64,000 nucleotides of DNA from contig JAEWBG010000076.1 of assembly GCA_023391335.1 (NCBI GenBank), positions 67,395 through 131,394 on the forward strand, read 5' to 3'. Position 1 is the first letter of the stretch; each line of letters starts with the position of its first letter. The notes under the pieces were generated by a model that had not been told where the DNA came from, searched no databases, and saw only the letters and a list, made by a program, of their open reading frames with translations. Shown one piece after another: positions 25,124-33,280 of the stretch. This DNA comes from Pseudomonadota bacterium (GTDB lineage: Bacteria; Pseudomonadota; Gammaproteobacteria; Steroidobacterales; Steroidobacteraceae). The translations under genes were made by a program, and so were the position numbers.

Positions 25124-26134
25124 ATGTCCGGTAACGACGTATTAAGCCAAGACGAAATTGATGCGCTGTTGCATGGCGTTGACAGCGGCGCCGTCAATAC
25201 GGAAGCAGAATCCACCCCGGGTGAAGTCCGCACGTTCGATTTCACGAATCAAGTGCGGATCGTGCGTGGGCGTATGCCCACGTTGGAGATGATCAACGAG
25301 CGGTTCGCGCGCCTGTTCAGAACCAGTCTGTTCAATTTGCTGCGTCGAGCGCCCGAGGTGGCGGTGGCGCCGGTGCGCATGCAGAAGTTCAGCGAATACG
25401 TGCAAGCGTTGCACGTGCCGACGAGCTTGAACCTGGTGAAGATCCTGCCGCTGCGAGGCACGGCGCTCGTGGTGCTGGATCCGAAGCTGGTGTTCGCGGT
25501 GGTCGACAACTTCTTCGGCGGCAATGGCCGCTTCGCCAAGATCGAAGGTCGCGAATTCACCGCAACCGAAACCCGCGTCATTCACATGCTGCTCAAGCAC
25601 ATCTTCTCGGATGTGAAAGAAGCGTGGTCCCACGTGGCGCGCCTGGATATCGAATACCTGAATTCCGAAATCAATCCCCACTTCGCCAACATCGTGAGCC
25701 CGACCGAAATCGTCGTCGTCACGAGCTTCCATATCGAACTGGACGGCGGCGGTGGCGATCTGCACGTCACGATGCCGTACTCGATGATCGAGCCAATGCG
25801 CGAACTCTTAGACGCGGGCGTGGCCAGCGATCGCGTCGAGCACGACGAGCGTTGGATGCAGGCGTTGAAAGAAGAAATCGAAGATGCGGAAGTGGAACTG
25901 TCGACCCTACTTGGGCGCGGCAAGGTCACGATGCAGCAGCTGCTCGAAATGAAGCCAGGCGACATCCTTCCTTGCGATTTCACAGGACAGGCCACCGTGA
26001 TTGCCGAAGACGTGCCGATTTTCCGCGGTGCCTTTGGTGTGTCGCATGGCCAGCAGGCCGTGCAGATCGAAGAACGCGTGATGCGTTACAAGCCGCGCGT
26101 ATTCGACAAGCTGTTCGGTAACAAGCCTGTCTGA
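25124..26134 (+). CDS. fliM: FliM, motor switch protein
   Basis: C-ring protein that binds phospho-CheY and sets rotation sense. The N-terminal CheY-binding peptide (DVLSQDEIDALLHGV) is intact, followed by the middle CheC-like domain (PTSLNLVKILPLRGTALVVLDPKLVF, in part; FGGNGRFAKIEGREFTATE) and the C-terminal SpoA/FliN-like domain. 336 residues is normal. The start has no clear ribosome binding site, as in other genes placed right after a repeat arm. Confidence 0.97.
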   Translation: MSGNDVLSQDEIDALLHGVDSGAVNTEAESTPGEVRTFDFTNQVRIVRGRMPTLEMINERFARLFRTSLFNLLRRAPEVAVAPVRMQKFSEYVQALHVPTSLNLVKILPLRGTALVVLDPKLVFAVVDNFFGGNGRFAKIEGREFTATETRVIHMLLKHIFSDVKEAWSHVARLDIEYLNSEINPHFANIVSPTEIVVVTSFHIELDGGGGDLHVTMPYSMIEPMRELLDAGVASDRVEHDERWMQALKEEIEDAEVELSTLLGRGKVTMQQLLEMKPGDILPCDFTGQATVIAEDVPIFRGAFGVSHGQQAVQIEERVMRYKPRVFDKLFGNKPV

Positions 26135-26188
26135 GTACCCGAAGCGAATTACCAACCCATTGCAGAACCACGTACATCGGAACGCGAC

Positions 26189-26533
26189 ATGAACGCCAAG
26201 ACTAACGACCCACAAGCACGCGCTGCAGAGTTCGCAGACTTGCAGGACACCGCAAGCGGGGAAGGGGCTCGAGACGTCAATCTCGAAGTCATCTTGGATG
26301 TGCCAGTCACGTTGTCGATGGAGGTGGGCCGCACCCGCATCCCGATTCGCAACCTGCTGCAGTTGAATCAAGGGTCGGTCGTCGAACTCGATCGCGCTGC
26401 AGGCGAGCCGTTGGATGTATTCGTGAACGGCACATTGGTTGCTCACGGCGAAGTCGTCGTAGTCAACGAGAAGTTCGGCATCCGGCTCACAGACGTGATC
26501 AGCCCAGCCGAACGCATTCGCAAGCTCAAGTAG
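26189..26533 (+). CDS. fliN: FliN, motor switch protein
   Basis: Lower C-ring protein with the SpoA fold, also a docking site for FliH. The C-terminal 80 residues are canonical (LDVPVTLSMEVGRTRIPIRNLL, GSVVELDRAAGEPLDVFVNG, LVAHGEVVVVNEKFGIRLTD). The 114-residue length and the short acidic N-terminal tail are usual. No repeat lies in the 54-bp spacer before it, and fliO follows after 16 bp. Confidence 0.96.
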   Translation: MNAKTNDPQARAAEFADLQDTASGEGARDVNLEVILDVPVTLSMEVGRTRIPIRNLLQLNQGSVVELDRAAGEPLDVFVNGTLVAHGEVVVVNEKFGIRLTDVISPAERIRKLK

Positions 26534-26549
26534 TTCTCCAGGTCGAATC

Positions 26550-27035
26550 ATGAGACTACGACGAGCAGGCACCGCATGGCGTGCTGTGCTGATCGGCATC
26601 GCTATGTCCGCGGCAGCGGCGGCGGAGGCGGCCGACAAGCCTTTTGGTGCTCCCCAGGTGACGCACGCACCTGCTTCCTCCGCAGGTGGGTTGGCGCAGG
26701 TGACGTTCTCGCTATTGCTTGTGCTCGCCGCAATCTTTGCGGCAGCGTGGGCCGTCAAGCGGATGCGCGGCGTCGGTCAACGTAACGCGAATGCATTACG
26801 AGTGATTGCCGATCTGGCGCTCGGACCGAAGGAGCGTGCCGTACTGATCCAAGTGGGCGAGCAGCAATTGCTGATTGGCGTTGCACCAGGACAGGTCAAC
26901 ACGTTGCATGTCCTTCCCGAGAATGTCGTTGCCGAGCAAGCCTCTCAAAGCACCGTTCCATCCGATCCCTCAGCCGCGCCGGCAGCACCTGCCGATGCAT
27001 TCAAAGCCATTCTGAAACGGAGTTTGGGGCTGTGA
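26550..27035 (+). CDS. fliO: FliO, export gate assembly protein
   Basis: Membrane protein that helps build the FliP ring of the export gate. A hydrophobic N-terminal segment (AVLIGIAMSAAAAAEA) is followed by a second transmembrane helix (LAQVTFSLLLVLAAIFAAAWAVKRM, in part) and a small cytoplasmic SpoA-like domain (ALRVIADLALGPKERAVLIQVGEQQLLIGV, in part). 161 residues is in range. Its stop overlaps the apparent GTG start of fliP. Confidence 0.9.
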   Translation: MRLRRAGTAWRAVLIGIAMSAAAAAEAADKPFGAPQVTHAPASSAGGLAQVTFSLLLVLAAIFAAAWAVKRMRGVGQRNANALRVIADLALGPKERAVLIQVGEQQLLIGVAPGQVNTLHVLPENVVAEQASQSTVPSDPSAAPAAPADAFKAILKRSLGL

Positions 27036-27916
27036 GCGGTCGGTTGGGAGTTGAGGGTTGGCGGTTGACGGGAAATCGTCCGGAAGCGGTCGATCGACAG
27101 TTGGCAGCTGAGAGTTGGCCGTTGGCGGGAAAACGTCCGCATCCTTTCAACCGTCAACAGTCAAGCGTCAACTTGCTTAGCTGGTTCGGCTTGCTCGCAC
27201 TTCTGCTCATCGCAATCCTCCCTTCGCACGCTTTCGCGGCGGGGATTCCGGCCGTGACAGTGACCACCGCACCCGGCGGCGGGCAGCAATATTCGCTGAC
27301 GCTACAGATTCTGATTCTGATGACGGCGGTGACGTTACTGCCGAGCATCGTGCTGATGATGACCTCGTTCACGCGCATCGTGATCGTGCTGGCGCTGCTG
27401 CGTCAGGCCCTGGGAGCAGGGCAGGCACCGCCGAATCAAGTGATCGTCGGTCTCGCACTGTTTCTATCGCTGTTCGTGATGGGTCCGGTGATCGATAAGA
27501 TCAACACGAATGCCGTGCAGCCCTACATGGCCGGCACAATCGATGCGACCGCGGCCCTCGAGCAAGGCGTCGGCCCACTCAAACAATTCATGCTGGATCA
27601 AACCCGCGAAAGCGATATCGCGACGTTCGTGCGCATTTCCGGCGGCAAGGGCTTCGACAAGCCTGAAGACGTGCCGCTGAGAATCTTGGTGCCCGCTTTC
27701 GCAACGAGCGAATTGAAATCCGCATTCCAGATCGGCTTCTTGATCTTCATTCCATTCGTCATCATCGACCTCGTCGTCGCCAGCGTCCTGATGTCCATGG
27801 GCATGATGATGCTCTCACCGGTCCTCATCTCGCTCCCCTTCAAACTCATGCTCTTCGTGCTCGTCGATGGCTGGAGCTTGGTGATGGGGACGTTGGCGGG
27901 AAGCTTCTATTCATGA
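27032..27916 (+). CDS. fliP: FliP, export gate protein
   Basis: Core of the FliPQR export channel. The conserved part begins at the signal peptide (LLSWFGLLALLLIAILPSHA) and continues through LMMTSFTRIVIVLALLRQAL, APPNQVIVGLALFLSLFVMGP and FKLMLFVLVDGWSLV. The first 47 codons of the frame opened by GTG 27032 are repeat DNA of a spacer-type element (GTTGGCGGTTGACGG left, ACCGTCAACAGTCAAGCGTC right) that carries no stop. The true start is either this GTG, giving an aberrant basic leader, or the TTG at 27173 directly after the right arm, which has no ribosome binding site. Confidence 0.94.
   Translation: MSGRLGVEGWRLTGNRPEAVDRQLAAESWPLAGKRPHPFNRQQSSVNLLSWFGLLALLLIAILPSHAFAAGIPAVTVTTAPGGGQQYSLTLQILILMTAVTLLPSIVLMMTSFTRIVIVLALLRQALGAGQAPPNQVIVGLALFLSLFVMGPVIDKINTNAVQPYMAGTIDATAALEQGVGPLKQFMLDQTRESDIATFVRISGGKGFDKPEDVPLRILVPAFATSELKSAFQIGFLIFIPFVIIDLVVASVLMSMGMMMLSPVLISLPFKLMLFVLVDGWSLVMGTLAGSFYS
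27036..27172. repeat. Heptamer-arm element between fliO and the conserved part of fliP
   Basis: Left arm 27036-27078 (GGTTGGGAGTTGAGGGTTGG plus more GTTG units). Inner units follow at 27098-27126. Right arm 27147-27172 (CAACCGTCAACAGTCAAGCG). The reading frame of fliP stays open through the element. Confidence 0.82.
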
Positions 27917-28104
27917 AGCGGTTAGCGGTTAGCGGTTGGCGGTTAGTAGGAAAACCGATGCCACGCGTCTGCGTCCGAGCTAACGAAAGAGCAATCCAGG
28001 CTGGCTTGCAGATTGTGCTTACAGAGTATCCGTTGGCCATGCGCACTCGGCCTTGGTTATTGGCGACTCCCACGTTCTTCCTAACCGCTAACCGCTAACC
28101 GCTT
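27917..28104. repeat. Heptamer-arm spacer element, fliP-fliQ
   Basis: Left arm 27917-27950 (GCGGTTA four times, directly after the fliP stop) and right arm 28079-28104 (TAACCGC three times). Perfectly complementary units; the loop is about 130 bp. Confidence 0.9.
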
Positions 28105-28110
28105 CTCCTC

Positions 28111-28380
28111 ATGACACCCGAACTCATCATGACCATCGGCCAGCGAGCACTGGAAATCACGATCCTGCTTGCGGCGCCGCTATTGTTGGCCGGTTTGGTG
28201 ATCGGTCTGCTGGTCGGTGTCTTTCAAGCGGCCACGCAAATCAATGAATCGACGCTGTCGTTCATTCCGAAACTCCTCGGCATGGCAGCAACTCTGGTGA
28301 TTGCGGGTCCGTGGATGCTGAAGCTCATCGTGAGTTATACGCGGGAGTTGTTTGAGAGTATTCCAAGCATGATTGGCTAG
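28111..28380 (+). CDS. fliQ: FliQ, export gate protein
   Basis: Small two-helix protein of the export gate. The helices cover residues 15-42 (LEITILLAAPLLLAGLVIGL) and 50-78 (SFIPKLLGMAATLVIAGPWM), with the conserved loop (VGVFQAATQINESTLSF) between them. 89 residues is the family length. No Shine-Dalgarno sequence precedes the ATG, which follows a TAACCGC repeat arm. The stop codon is inside a 15-bp perfect hairpin, the strongest of the stop-codon hairpins in this window. Confidence 0.96.
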   Translation: MTPELIMTIGQRALEITILLAAPLLLAGLVIGLLVGVFQAATQINESTLSFIPKLLGMAATLVIAGPWMLKLIVSYTRELFESIPSMIG

Positions 28381-28401
28381 CTCGATGCTAGCCAATCATG
28401 C
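28367..28401 (+). other. Long hairpin carrying the fliQ stop codon
   Basis: GCATGATTGGCTAGC-TCGAT-GCTAGCCAATCATGC, 15 perfect base pairs with a 5-base loop; the TAG stop (28378-28380) lies in the left arm. No T tract follows. Confidence 0.85.
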
Positions 28402-28402
28402 C

Positions 28403-28504
28403 GTCAAGGGTCACTGGTGACGGGTCACGAGTTAAAAATGCGAGATGTCGAAGTTGGTGCCACGAGGCTTCTGCCCCGTGACCCGTGACCTCTGACCCGT
28501 GACC
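28403..28504. repeat. Heptamer-arm spacer element, fliQ-fliR
   Basis: Left arm 28403-28433 (GGTCACTGGTGACGGGTCAC) and right arm 28475-28504 (CCCGTGACCCGTGACC and more). The loop is about 40 bp. The fliR ATG follows five bases later. Confidence 0.85.
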
Positions 28505-28509
28505 AACCC

Positions 28510-29286
28510 ATGCTCAACCTCACCACCGGTCAACTCGAATCCTGGCTCGCACAGTATCTGTGGCCATTCATTCGTATTGGCGCGTGCTTCATGGTGGCGC
28601 CGATCTTTGGTGCGCAGTTCGTGCCGCGGCGGGTGCGCTTGTTGTTGGCGGGGGCGGTGACGATCATCGTCGCGCCGTTGCTGCCTGCGCCGCAGATCGA
28701 GATGTTTTCTGGAACCGCGGTGGTGGTGACGATTCATCAAATCATCATCGGAATCGCGGTGGGATTTGCATTGCAGTTGATCTTCGATTCCCTCGCGATG
28801 GGCGGCCAACTGCTCTCCAACACGATGGGCTTGGGCTTTGCGTTCAACGTCGATCCGTTGCGGGGCGCGAGCACCCCAGTGCTCGGGCAGTTCTACATGA
28901 TTTTGGTGACACTCACGTTCTTAGCGCTCAACGGACATTTGGTGCTGATCGAAATGTTGGCGCGCGGATTTACTACGTTGCCGGTCGGTACACAGGGCTT
29001 GGATGGTTCGGCCTTGTGGACGTTGATTACCTGGGGCGGACAAGTGTTTTCCGGTGCATTGGCGGTGGCACTTCCAGGCATCACGGCATTGCTAGTGGTC
29101 AACATCGCATTTGGCGTCATGAGCCGTGCGGCGCCGACGTTGAATCTCTTCGCGGTCGGCTTCCCGATCACGCTGATCTTCGGCTTAGTCATCATGTACG
29201 CCGGATTGCCTTCGGTACAGGCACGCTTCATCGAGTCTCTCGATGCTGCGTTCGGCGTCATCGGCACGTTGCTTAAGGCACAGTGA
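28510..29286 (+). CDS. fliR: FliR, export gate protein
   Basis: Third FliPQR channel protein. It has about six hydrophobic helices and typical motifs (WPFIRIGACFMVAPIFG, VPRRVRLLLAGAVTIIVAPL, QLLSNTMGLGFAFNVDP). 258 residues is normal. No Shine-Dalgarno sequence is visible; the ATG follows a CCCGTGAC arm. flhB starts only six bases after its stop. Confidence 0.96.
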   Translation: MLNLTTGQLESWLAQYLWPFIRIGACFMVAPIFGAQFVPRRVRLLLAGAVTIIVAPLLPAPQIEMFSGTAVVVTIHQIIIGIAVGFALQLIFDSLAMGGQLLSNTMGLGFAFNVDPLRGASTPVLGQFYMILVTLTFLALNGHLVLIEMLARGFTTLPVGTQGLDGSALWTLITWGGQVFSGALAVALPGITALLVVNIAFGVMSRAAPTLNLFAVGFPITLIFGLVIMYAGLPSVQARFIESLDAAFGVIGTLLKAQ

Positions 29287-29292
29287 GCTCAC

Positions 29293-30408
29293 ATGGCAGA
29301 GCATGATTCAGCACAGGAACGGACCGAGGAGGCGACACCTAAGCGCCTCGAGGAAGCGAGGCGCCGCGGACAAATCCCTCGTTCCAGAGAACTCAGTGCC
29401 ACTGCAGTGACGCTTGGCGGCGGCATCGCGCTCCACATGATGGGAGGCTCCATCGCGACTGTCATGCAAGGGATGATGATCAAGAGCCTCTCGGTCAGTC
29501 GCGATCAGGCGCTCGACTCGATTTATCTCCTGCCGGCTCTTTCGTCTGCCGCCATAGACGGACTGCGGGCATGCATTCCTGTGCTCGGCATTGTGTTCTT
29601 GGCGGCGCTGCTTGCGCCATTGGTGTTGGGTGGATGGAGCTTCAGTACGGAAGCGCTGATGCCTCAGTTCAGCCGCTTGAATCCGCTCGAAGGCGTTAAG
29701 CGCATGTTTGCGATGCGCAGCCTCGTCGAGTTGGGTAAAGCGCTGGCGAAGTTCGGCGTCGTCGCCGCTGTGGCGGTAATCGTGTTGTGGAAAGACACGC
29801 CCGCATTGATGGCGATCGGCAGAGAACCGGTTAACGTCGGTATCGCTCACGCCTTTCAACTAGCGGGTAGCGCACTCATCTCCGTTTCGGCGGGGCTGCT
29901 GATCATCGCGGGCTTCGATGTGCCGTATCAGCTTTGGCAGTACGCGAAGCAGCTACGCATGACTCGCGAAGAAATCCGTCAGGAATACAAAGAGAGCGAA
30001 GGCTCGCCCGAAGTGAAGGGGCGCATTCGCCAGATGCAACAGGAAGTCGCGAAGCGGCGCATGATGCAGGATGTCCCCAAGGCCGACGTCATCGTCACTA
30101 ACCCGACGCACTTCGCCGTGGCCTTGCTCTATGACGAGAAGCGCATGCGCGCCCCGATCGTCGTCGCGAAAGGCGTGGATCTCATCGCGGCTCGGATCCG
30201 CGAAGTCGCCACCGAGCACAAAGTCCCGATTTTCGAAGCCCCGCCGCTCGCCCGCGTTCTATATCGCAACGTCGATATCGGCGATGAAGTCCCAGCAACC
30301 TTGTATGTCGCCGTCGCACAAGTCCTGAGCTATGTCTTCCAGCTCAAAGCCGCGGTGAAGAATGGAATGCGGCCGCCGGCTAAGCCGGTTGTCGATGTCG
30401 CGGAGTGA
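29293..30408 (+). CDS. flhB: FlhB, export switch protein
   Basis: Export-gate protein that switches substrate class after autocleavage. The N-terminal signature (AQERTEEATPKRLEEARRRGQIPRS, in part), four transmembrane helices and the cytoplasmic domain with the self-cleavage motif NPTH (Asn at about residue 270) are intact; 371 residues. Tightly spaced after fliR, so it ends the fliL operon. The following 615-bp spacer holds several inverted repeats and the flhA promoter. Confidence 0.96.
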   Translation: MAEHDSAQERTEEATPKRLEEARRRGQIPRSRELSATAVTLGGGIALHMMGGSIATVMQGMMIKSLSVSRDQALDSIYLLPALSSAAIDGLRACIPVLGIVFLAALLAPLVLGGWSFSTEALMPQFSRLNPLEGVKRMFAMRSLVELGKALAKFGVVAAVAVIVLWKDTPALMAIGREPVNVGIAHAFQLAGSALISVSAGLLIIAGFDVPYQLWQYAKQLRMTREEIRQEYKESEGSPEVKGRIRQMQQEVAKRRMMQDVPKADVIVTNPTHFAVALLYDEKRMRAPIVVAKGVDLIAARIREVATEHKVPIFEAPPLARVLYRNVDIGDEVPATLYVAVAQVLSYVFQLKAAVKNGMRPPAKPVVDVAE

Positions 30409-30780
30409 CATCCGTTAAATGACGGACGCTGACGCGTCGGGACGGACATACGTCGGGATGGATCGCTTTGCGATCGGGAGAGACTGACGTCGAGTCAGAA
30501 CGAATCAAGCAAGAATGGATACGCAGGATTGACAGGATGGTCGGAGCCAAGAGATCTGTTCTTGCTCTCTTACATCCTGTTCATCTTGTTGATCCTGTCT
30601 AGAAACTCTTATCACGGCTCGGCTTCGAAGTCTGACTCGACGGTAGTCCCTCCCGACGCATCAGCGTCCTACCCGACGACAGTCCCTCCCGATCGCAAAG
30701 CGATCCGGCATTCACGCCCGCAACAATCGCGGCTAAGACACTCCCTTACAAGACGCCGCCGTTTCCCCTGATGACGTCAT
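30409..30780. repeat. Composite inverted repeats after flhB
   Basis: Nested arms: GACGCTGACGCGTCGGGACG (30426 on) faces CCCGACGCATCAGCGTCC (about 30654-30671), and GGATCGCTTTGCGATCGGGA (30460 on) faces CCCGATCGCAAAGCGATCC (about 30688-30706). At their centre lies the ACAGGATG element at 30525-30599. Related AGTCCYTCCCGACG units recur at 48519-48590. No protein-coding gene is supported. Confidence 0.75.
30525..30599. repeat. ACAGGATG element, copy A
   Basis: GATTGACAGGATGG left arm, CATCCTGTTCATCTTGTTGA right arm (9-bp units), with the loop core GGAGCCAAGAGATCTGTTCT. A second copy with nearly the same loop lies 15 kb away at 45654-45745. Confidence 0.8.
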
Positions 30781-30820
30781 TGCCAAACTGTGAAGAACTC
30801 CCGCTCGCTGATGTCCGCCG

Positions 30821-30836
30821 TGGCTCGGGAGTTGCA
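30821..30836 (+). promoter_or_regulatory. Sigma-54 promoter of flhA
   Basis: TGGCTCGGGAGTTGCA matches TGGCACG-N4-TTGCW at all but one defined position, with correct spacing. The start site would be near 30848, giving a leader of about 175 bases that contains a GAGAGG hairpin region (30907-30951) and a right-type repeat arm. Confidence 0.8.
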
Positions 30837-30906
30837 CCTATATAGGCGTGTCAGAGGGATGACGGTGCGCGAAGCGCGAAAGCGCCGAGCGCAGTGATGG
30901 AAACAC

Positions 30907-31012
30907 CTCTCCCCTCGCGGGAGAGGTCGAGCGAGAGCTCGGGTGAGGGGGAAGTGAATCGACCAACCCCTCACTGACCGCAAACCGTCAACCCTCAACC
31001 GTCAACCGCAAA
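30907..31012. repeat. Hairpin region and GTTGACGG-type arm before flhA
   Basis: Imperfect hairpin CTCCCCTCGCGGGAGAGG with GAGCGAGAGCTC (30907-30951), then CTCACTGACCGCAAACCGTC and two TCAACCG units (30969-31010) ending shortly before the flhA ATG at 31024. Confidence 0.65.
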
Positions 31013-31023
31013 CAACAGGTTTC

Positions 31024-33105
31024 ATGGCAGCAACAGCAACACTGGATTTGAAGTCGATCGTACGCTCAGGTGTGGGCGTGCCGATCGGCGTGCTCGCGGC
31101 CTTGGCGATGGTGATCCTGCCATTGCCGCCGATCGCGCTCGACGTGTTGTTCACGTTCAACATCGCGTTGTCACTCATCGTCGTGATGGCGGTGTTCTAT
31201 GTACTGCGTCCGCTCGACTTCGGCGTGTTCCCAACCGTGTTGCTGTTGGCGACGTTGTTGCGTCTGGCGCTCAACGTCGCATCGACTCGCGTGGTGCTAT
31301 TGCATGGCCATACCGGCTCGCACGCCGCGGGTCGAGTCATTCAGTCGTTCGGCGAATTCGTGATCGGCGGCAACTATGCCGTCGGTGTCGTGGTGTTCGC
31401 GATCCTCACGATCATCAACTTCGTGGTCGTGACCAAAGGTGCAGGTCGAATTTCCGAAGTGAGCGCGCGCTTCACGTTGGATGCGATGCCAGGCAAGCAG
31501 ATGGCGATCGATGCCGACCTGAACGCCGGCCTGATCACGCAAGACGAAGCACGCACCCGTCGTGCTGAAGTGCGAGCCGAAGCGGACTTCTACGGTTCGA
31601 TGGACGGCGCCAGCAAATTCGTGCGCGGCGATGCGACGGCGGGCATTTTGATTCTCGTCATCAACATACTGGGTGGCGTCGCCATCGGCATGATGGCGCA
31701 TGGCATGTCGTTCTCCGATGCCGCGCGTACGTATACGTTGCTGACGATCGGTGACGGCCTCGTTGCGCAAATCCCCGCGCTGTTGCTGTCGACCGCAGTC
31801 GCGATCATCGTCACTCGTATGTCTCGGGCTCAGGACATGGGCGGCGAGCTGGCCAAACAACTGCTCTCACAACCTCGTGCGCTTGCGATCGCCGGAAGCT
31901 TGTTGGGCGTGATGGGATTGATCCCCGGCATGCCGAACGTTCCGTTCCTACTTATGGCATCGATCTGCGGTGGCGGTGCGTGGATGTTGCACAAGAAGGC
32001 GAAAGAACCCCTGCCGGTGGAAGAGAAGGCCCCCGCTGCGCCGCCACCTCCGCCAATCGAATCGCGCGAGCTCACTTGGGACGACGTTCAACCGGTGGAC
32101 ATCATCGGTCTGGAAGTGGGTTATCGCTTGGTGCCGTTGGTCGATAAGGCTCAAGGCGGCGATCTGTTGGCCCGCATTCGCGGCGTGCGCCGCAAGCTCA
32201 CTCAGGATCTTGGGTTCCTCGTACAAGCTGTCCACATTCGCGACAATCTGGATCTCCCGCCGAATGCGTATCGCATCAATTTGTCCGGCGTGCCGGTGGG
32301 CGAGGGCGTGATCTACCCGGATCGCGAATTGGCGATCAATCCGGGCAAAGTGTTCGGCAAAGTCTCAGGCCTTGAAACTCACGACCCGGCATTCGGCATG
32401 GAAGCCGTGTGGATCGAGCCTTCGTCTCGGGATCACGCGCAAACGCTCGGCTATACCGTTGTCGATGCAAGCACCGTCATCGCGACTCACTTGAGTCACG
32501 TGATACAGACACATGCGCACGAGTTGCTCGGCCACGAAGAAGTCCAGCACCTGTTGAATACGCTGGCGAAGACCGCGCCCAAGCTCGTCGAAGATTTGAC
32601 GCCGCGATTGCTGCCGCTCGGCACGGTCGTCCGTACGTTGCAAGGCCTGCTCGCCGAGCGCGTGCCGATCCGCAACATGCGCACCATCGTCGAGACGCTC
32701 TGCGAACACGGCGCTCGCACACAAGATCCGCAGCAACTGCAATCGCACGTTCGTGTGGCCCTTGGCCGTCAGATCGTTCAAGACATCGCCGGCATGACCA
32801 ACGAACTGCCCGTGATCACACTCGAACCCGATCTAGAACAACTGCTCTCGAACTCTTTGGCCGGCAACAACGCAGCCACGCCGGGCCTGGAACCCGGCCT
32901 CGCGGAACGCATGCAACGCCGCCTCGCCGAAGCCGCACAGCGCCAAGAAATGACCGGCGAACCTGCAGTGCTCCTTGTTCCGCCTCAACTGCGACAAACC
33001 CTCGCACGCTTCATGCGCTCCATCGTCCCAAGCATGCACGTGCTCGCTTGGAATGAGATTCCGGATAACCGGAAGGTGCGGTTGGTCACGGCCGTAGGCC
33101 GGTGA
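31024..33105 (+). CDS. flhA: FlhA, export gate protein
   Basis: Largest export-gate subunit; a proton-using channel and docking platform for chaperone-substrate complexes. The N-terminal half has eight hydrophobic helices with the conserved FHIPEP segment (LLLATLLRLALNVASTRVVLL, in part; GNYAVGVVVFAILTIINFVV; DAMPGKQMAIDADLNAGLI). The C-terminal half is the cytoplasmic ring. 693 residues is normal. The stop is part of a bulged hairpin (GTCACGGCC-GTA-GGCCGGTGAC, 33085-33106). Confidence 0.97.
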   Translation: MAATATLDLKSIVRSGVGVPIGVLAALAMVILPLPPIALDVLFTFNIALSLIVVMAVFYVLRPLDFGVFPTVLLLATLLRLALNVASTRVVLLHGHTGSHAAGRVIQSFGEFVIGGNYAVGVVVFAILTIINFVVVTKGAGRISEVSARFTLDAMPGKQMAIDADLNAGLITQDEARTRRAEVRAEADFYGSMDGASKFVRGDATAGILILVINILGGVAIGMMAHGMSFSDAARTYTLLTIGDGLVAQIPALLLSTAVAIIVTRMSRAQDMGGELAKQLLSQPRALAIAGSLLGVMGLIPGMPNVPFLLMASICGGGAWMLHKKAKEPLPVEEKAPAAPPPPPIESRELTWDDVQPVDIIGLEVGYRLVPLVDKAQGGDLLARIRGVRRKLTQDLGFLVQAVHIRDNLDLPPNAYRINLSGVPVGEGVIYPDRELAINPGKVFGKVSGLETHDPAFGMEAVWIEPSSRDHAQTLGYTVVDASTVIATHLSHVIQTHAHELLGHEEVQHLLNTLAKTAPKLVEDLTPRLLPLGTVVRTLQGLLAERVPIRNMRTIVETLCEHGARTQDPQQLQSHVRVALGRQIVQDIAGMTNELPVITLEPDLEQLLSNSLAGNNAATPGLEPGLAERMQRRLAEAAQRQEMTGEPAVLLVPPQLRQTLARFMRSIVPSMHVLAWNEIPDNRKVRLVTAVGR

Positions 33106-33106
33106 C
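33085..33106 (+). other. Hairpin carrying the flhA stop codon
   Basis: GTCACGGCC pairs with GGCCGGTGAC with one bulged G and a 3-base loop. The TGA stop is at 33103-33105 in the right arm. Confidence 0.65.
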
Positions 33107-33109
33107 GTC

Positions 33110-33270
33110 GCGGGTCAGAAGGTCACGAGTCACGAGTCACGTGTCAGAAGCAAGAAGTCGGAAACGAACAAACATGAATATGCATGTCGTACCAATAGAG
33201 ATGCAGTGCGGAAGCAAAGATCGCGTGGTCGACTTCTTACCCGTGACCCGTGACTTATTACCCGTGACGG
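33110..33270. repeat. Heptamer-arm spacer element, flhA-flhF
   Basis: Left arm 33110-33152 (GTCACGA units) and right arm 33239-33270 (CCCGTGACCCGTGACT, CCCGTGAC). Inner flanks AGAAG and CTTCTTAC are also complementary. Confidence 0.86.
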
Positions 33271-33280
33271 GCTACGCCCC

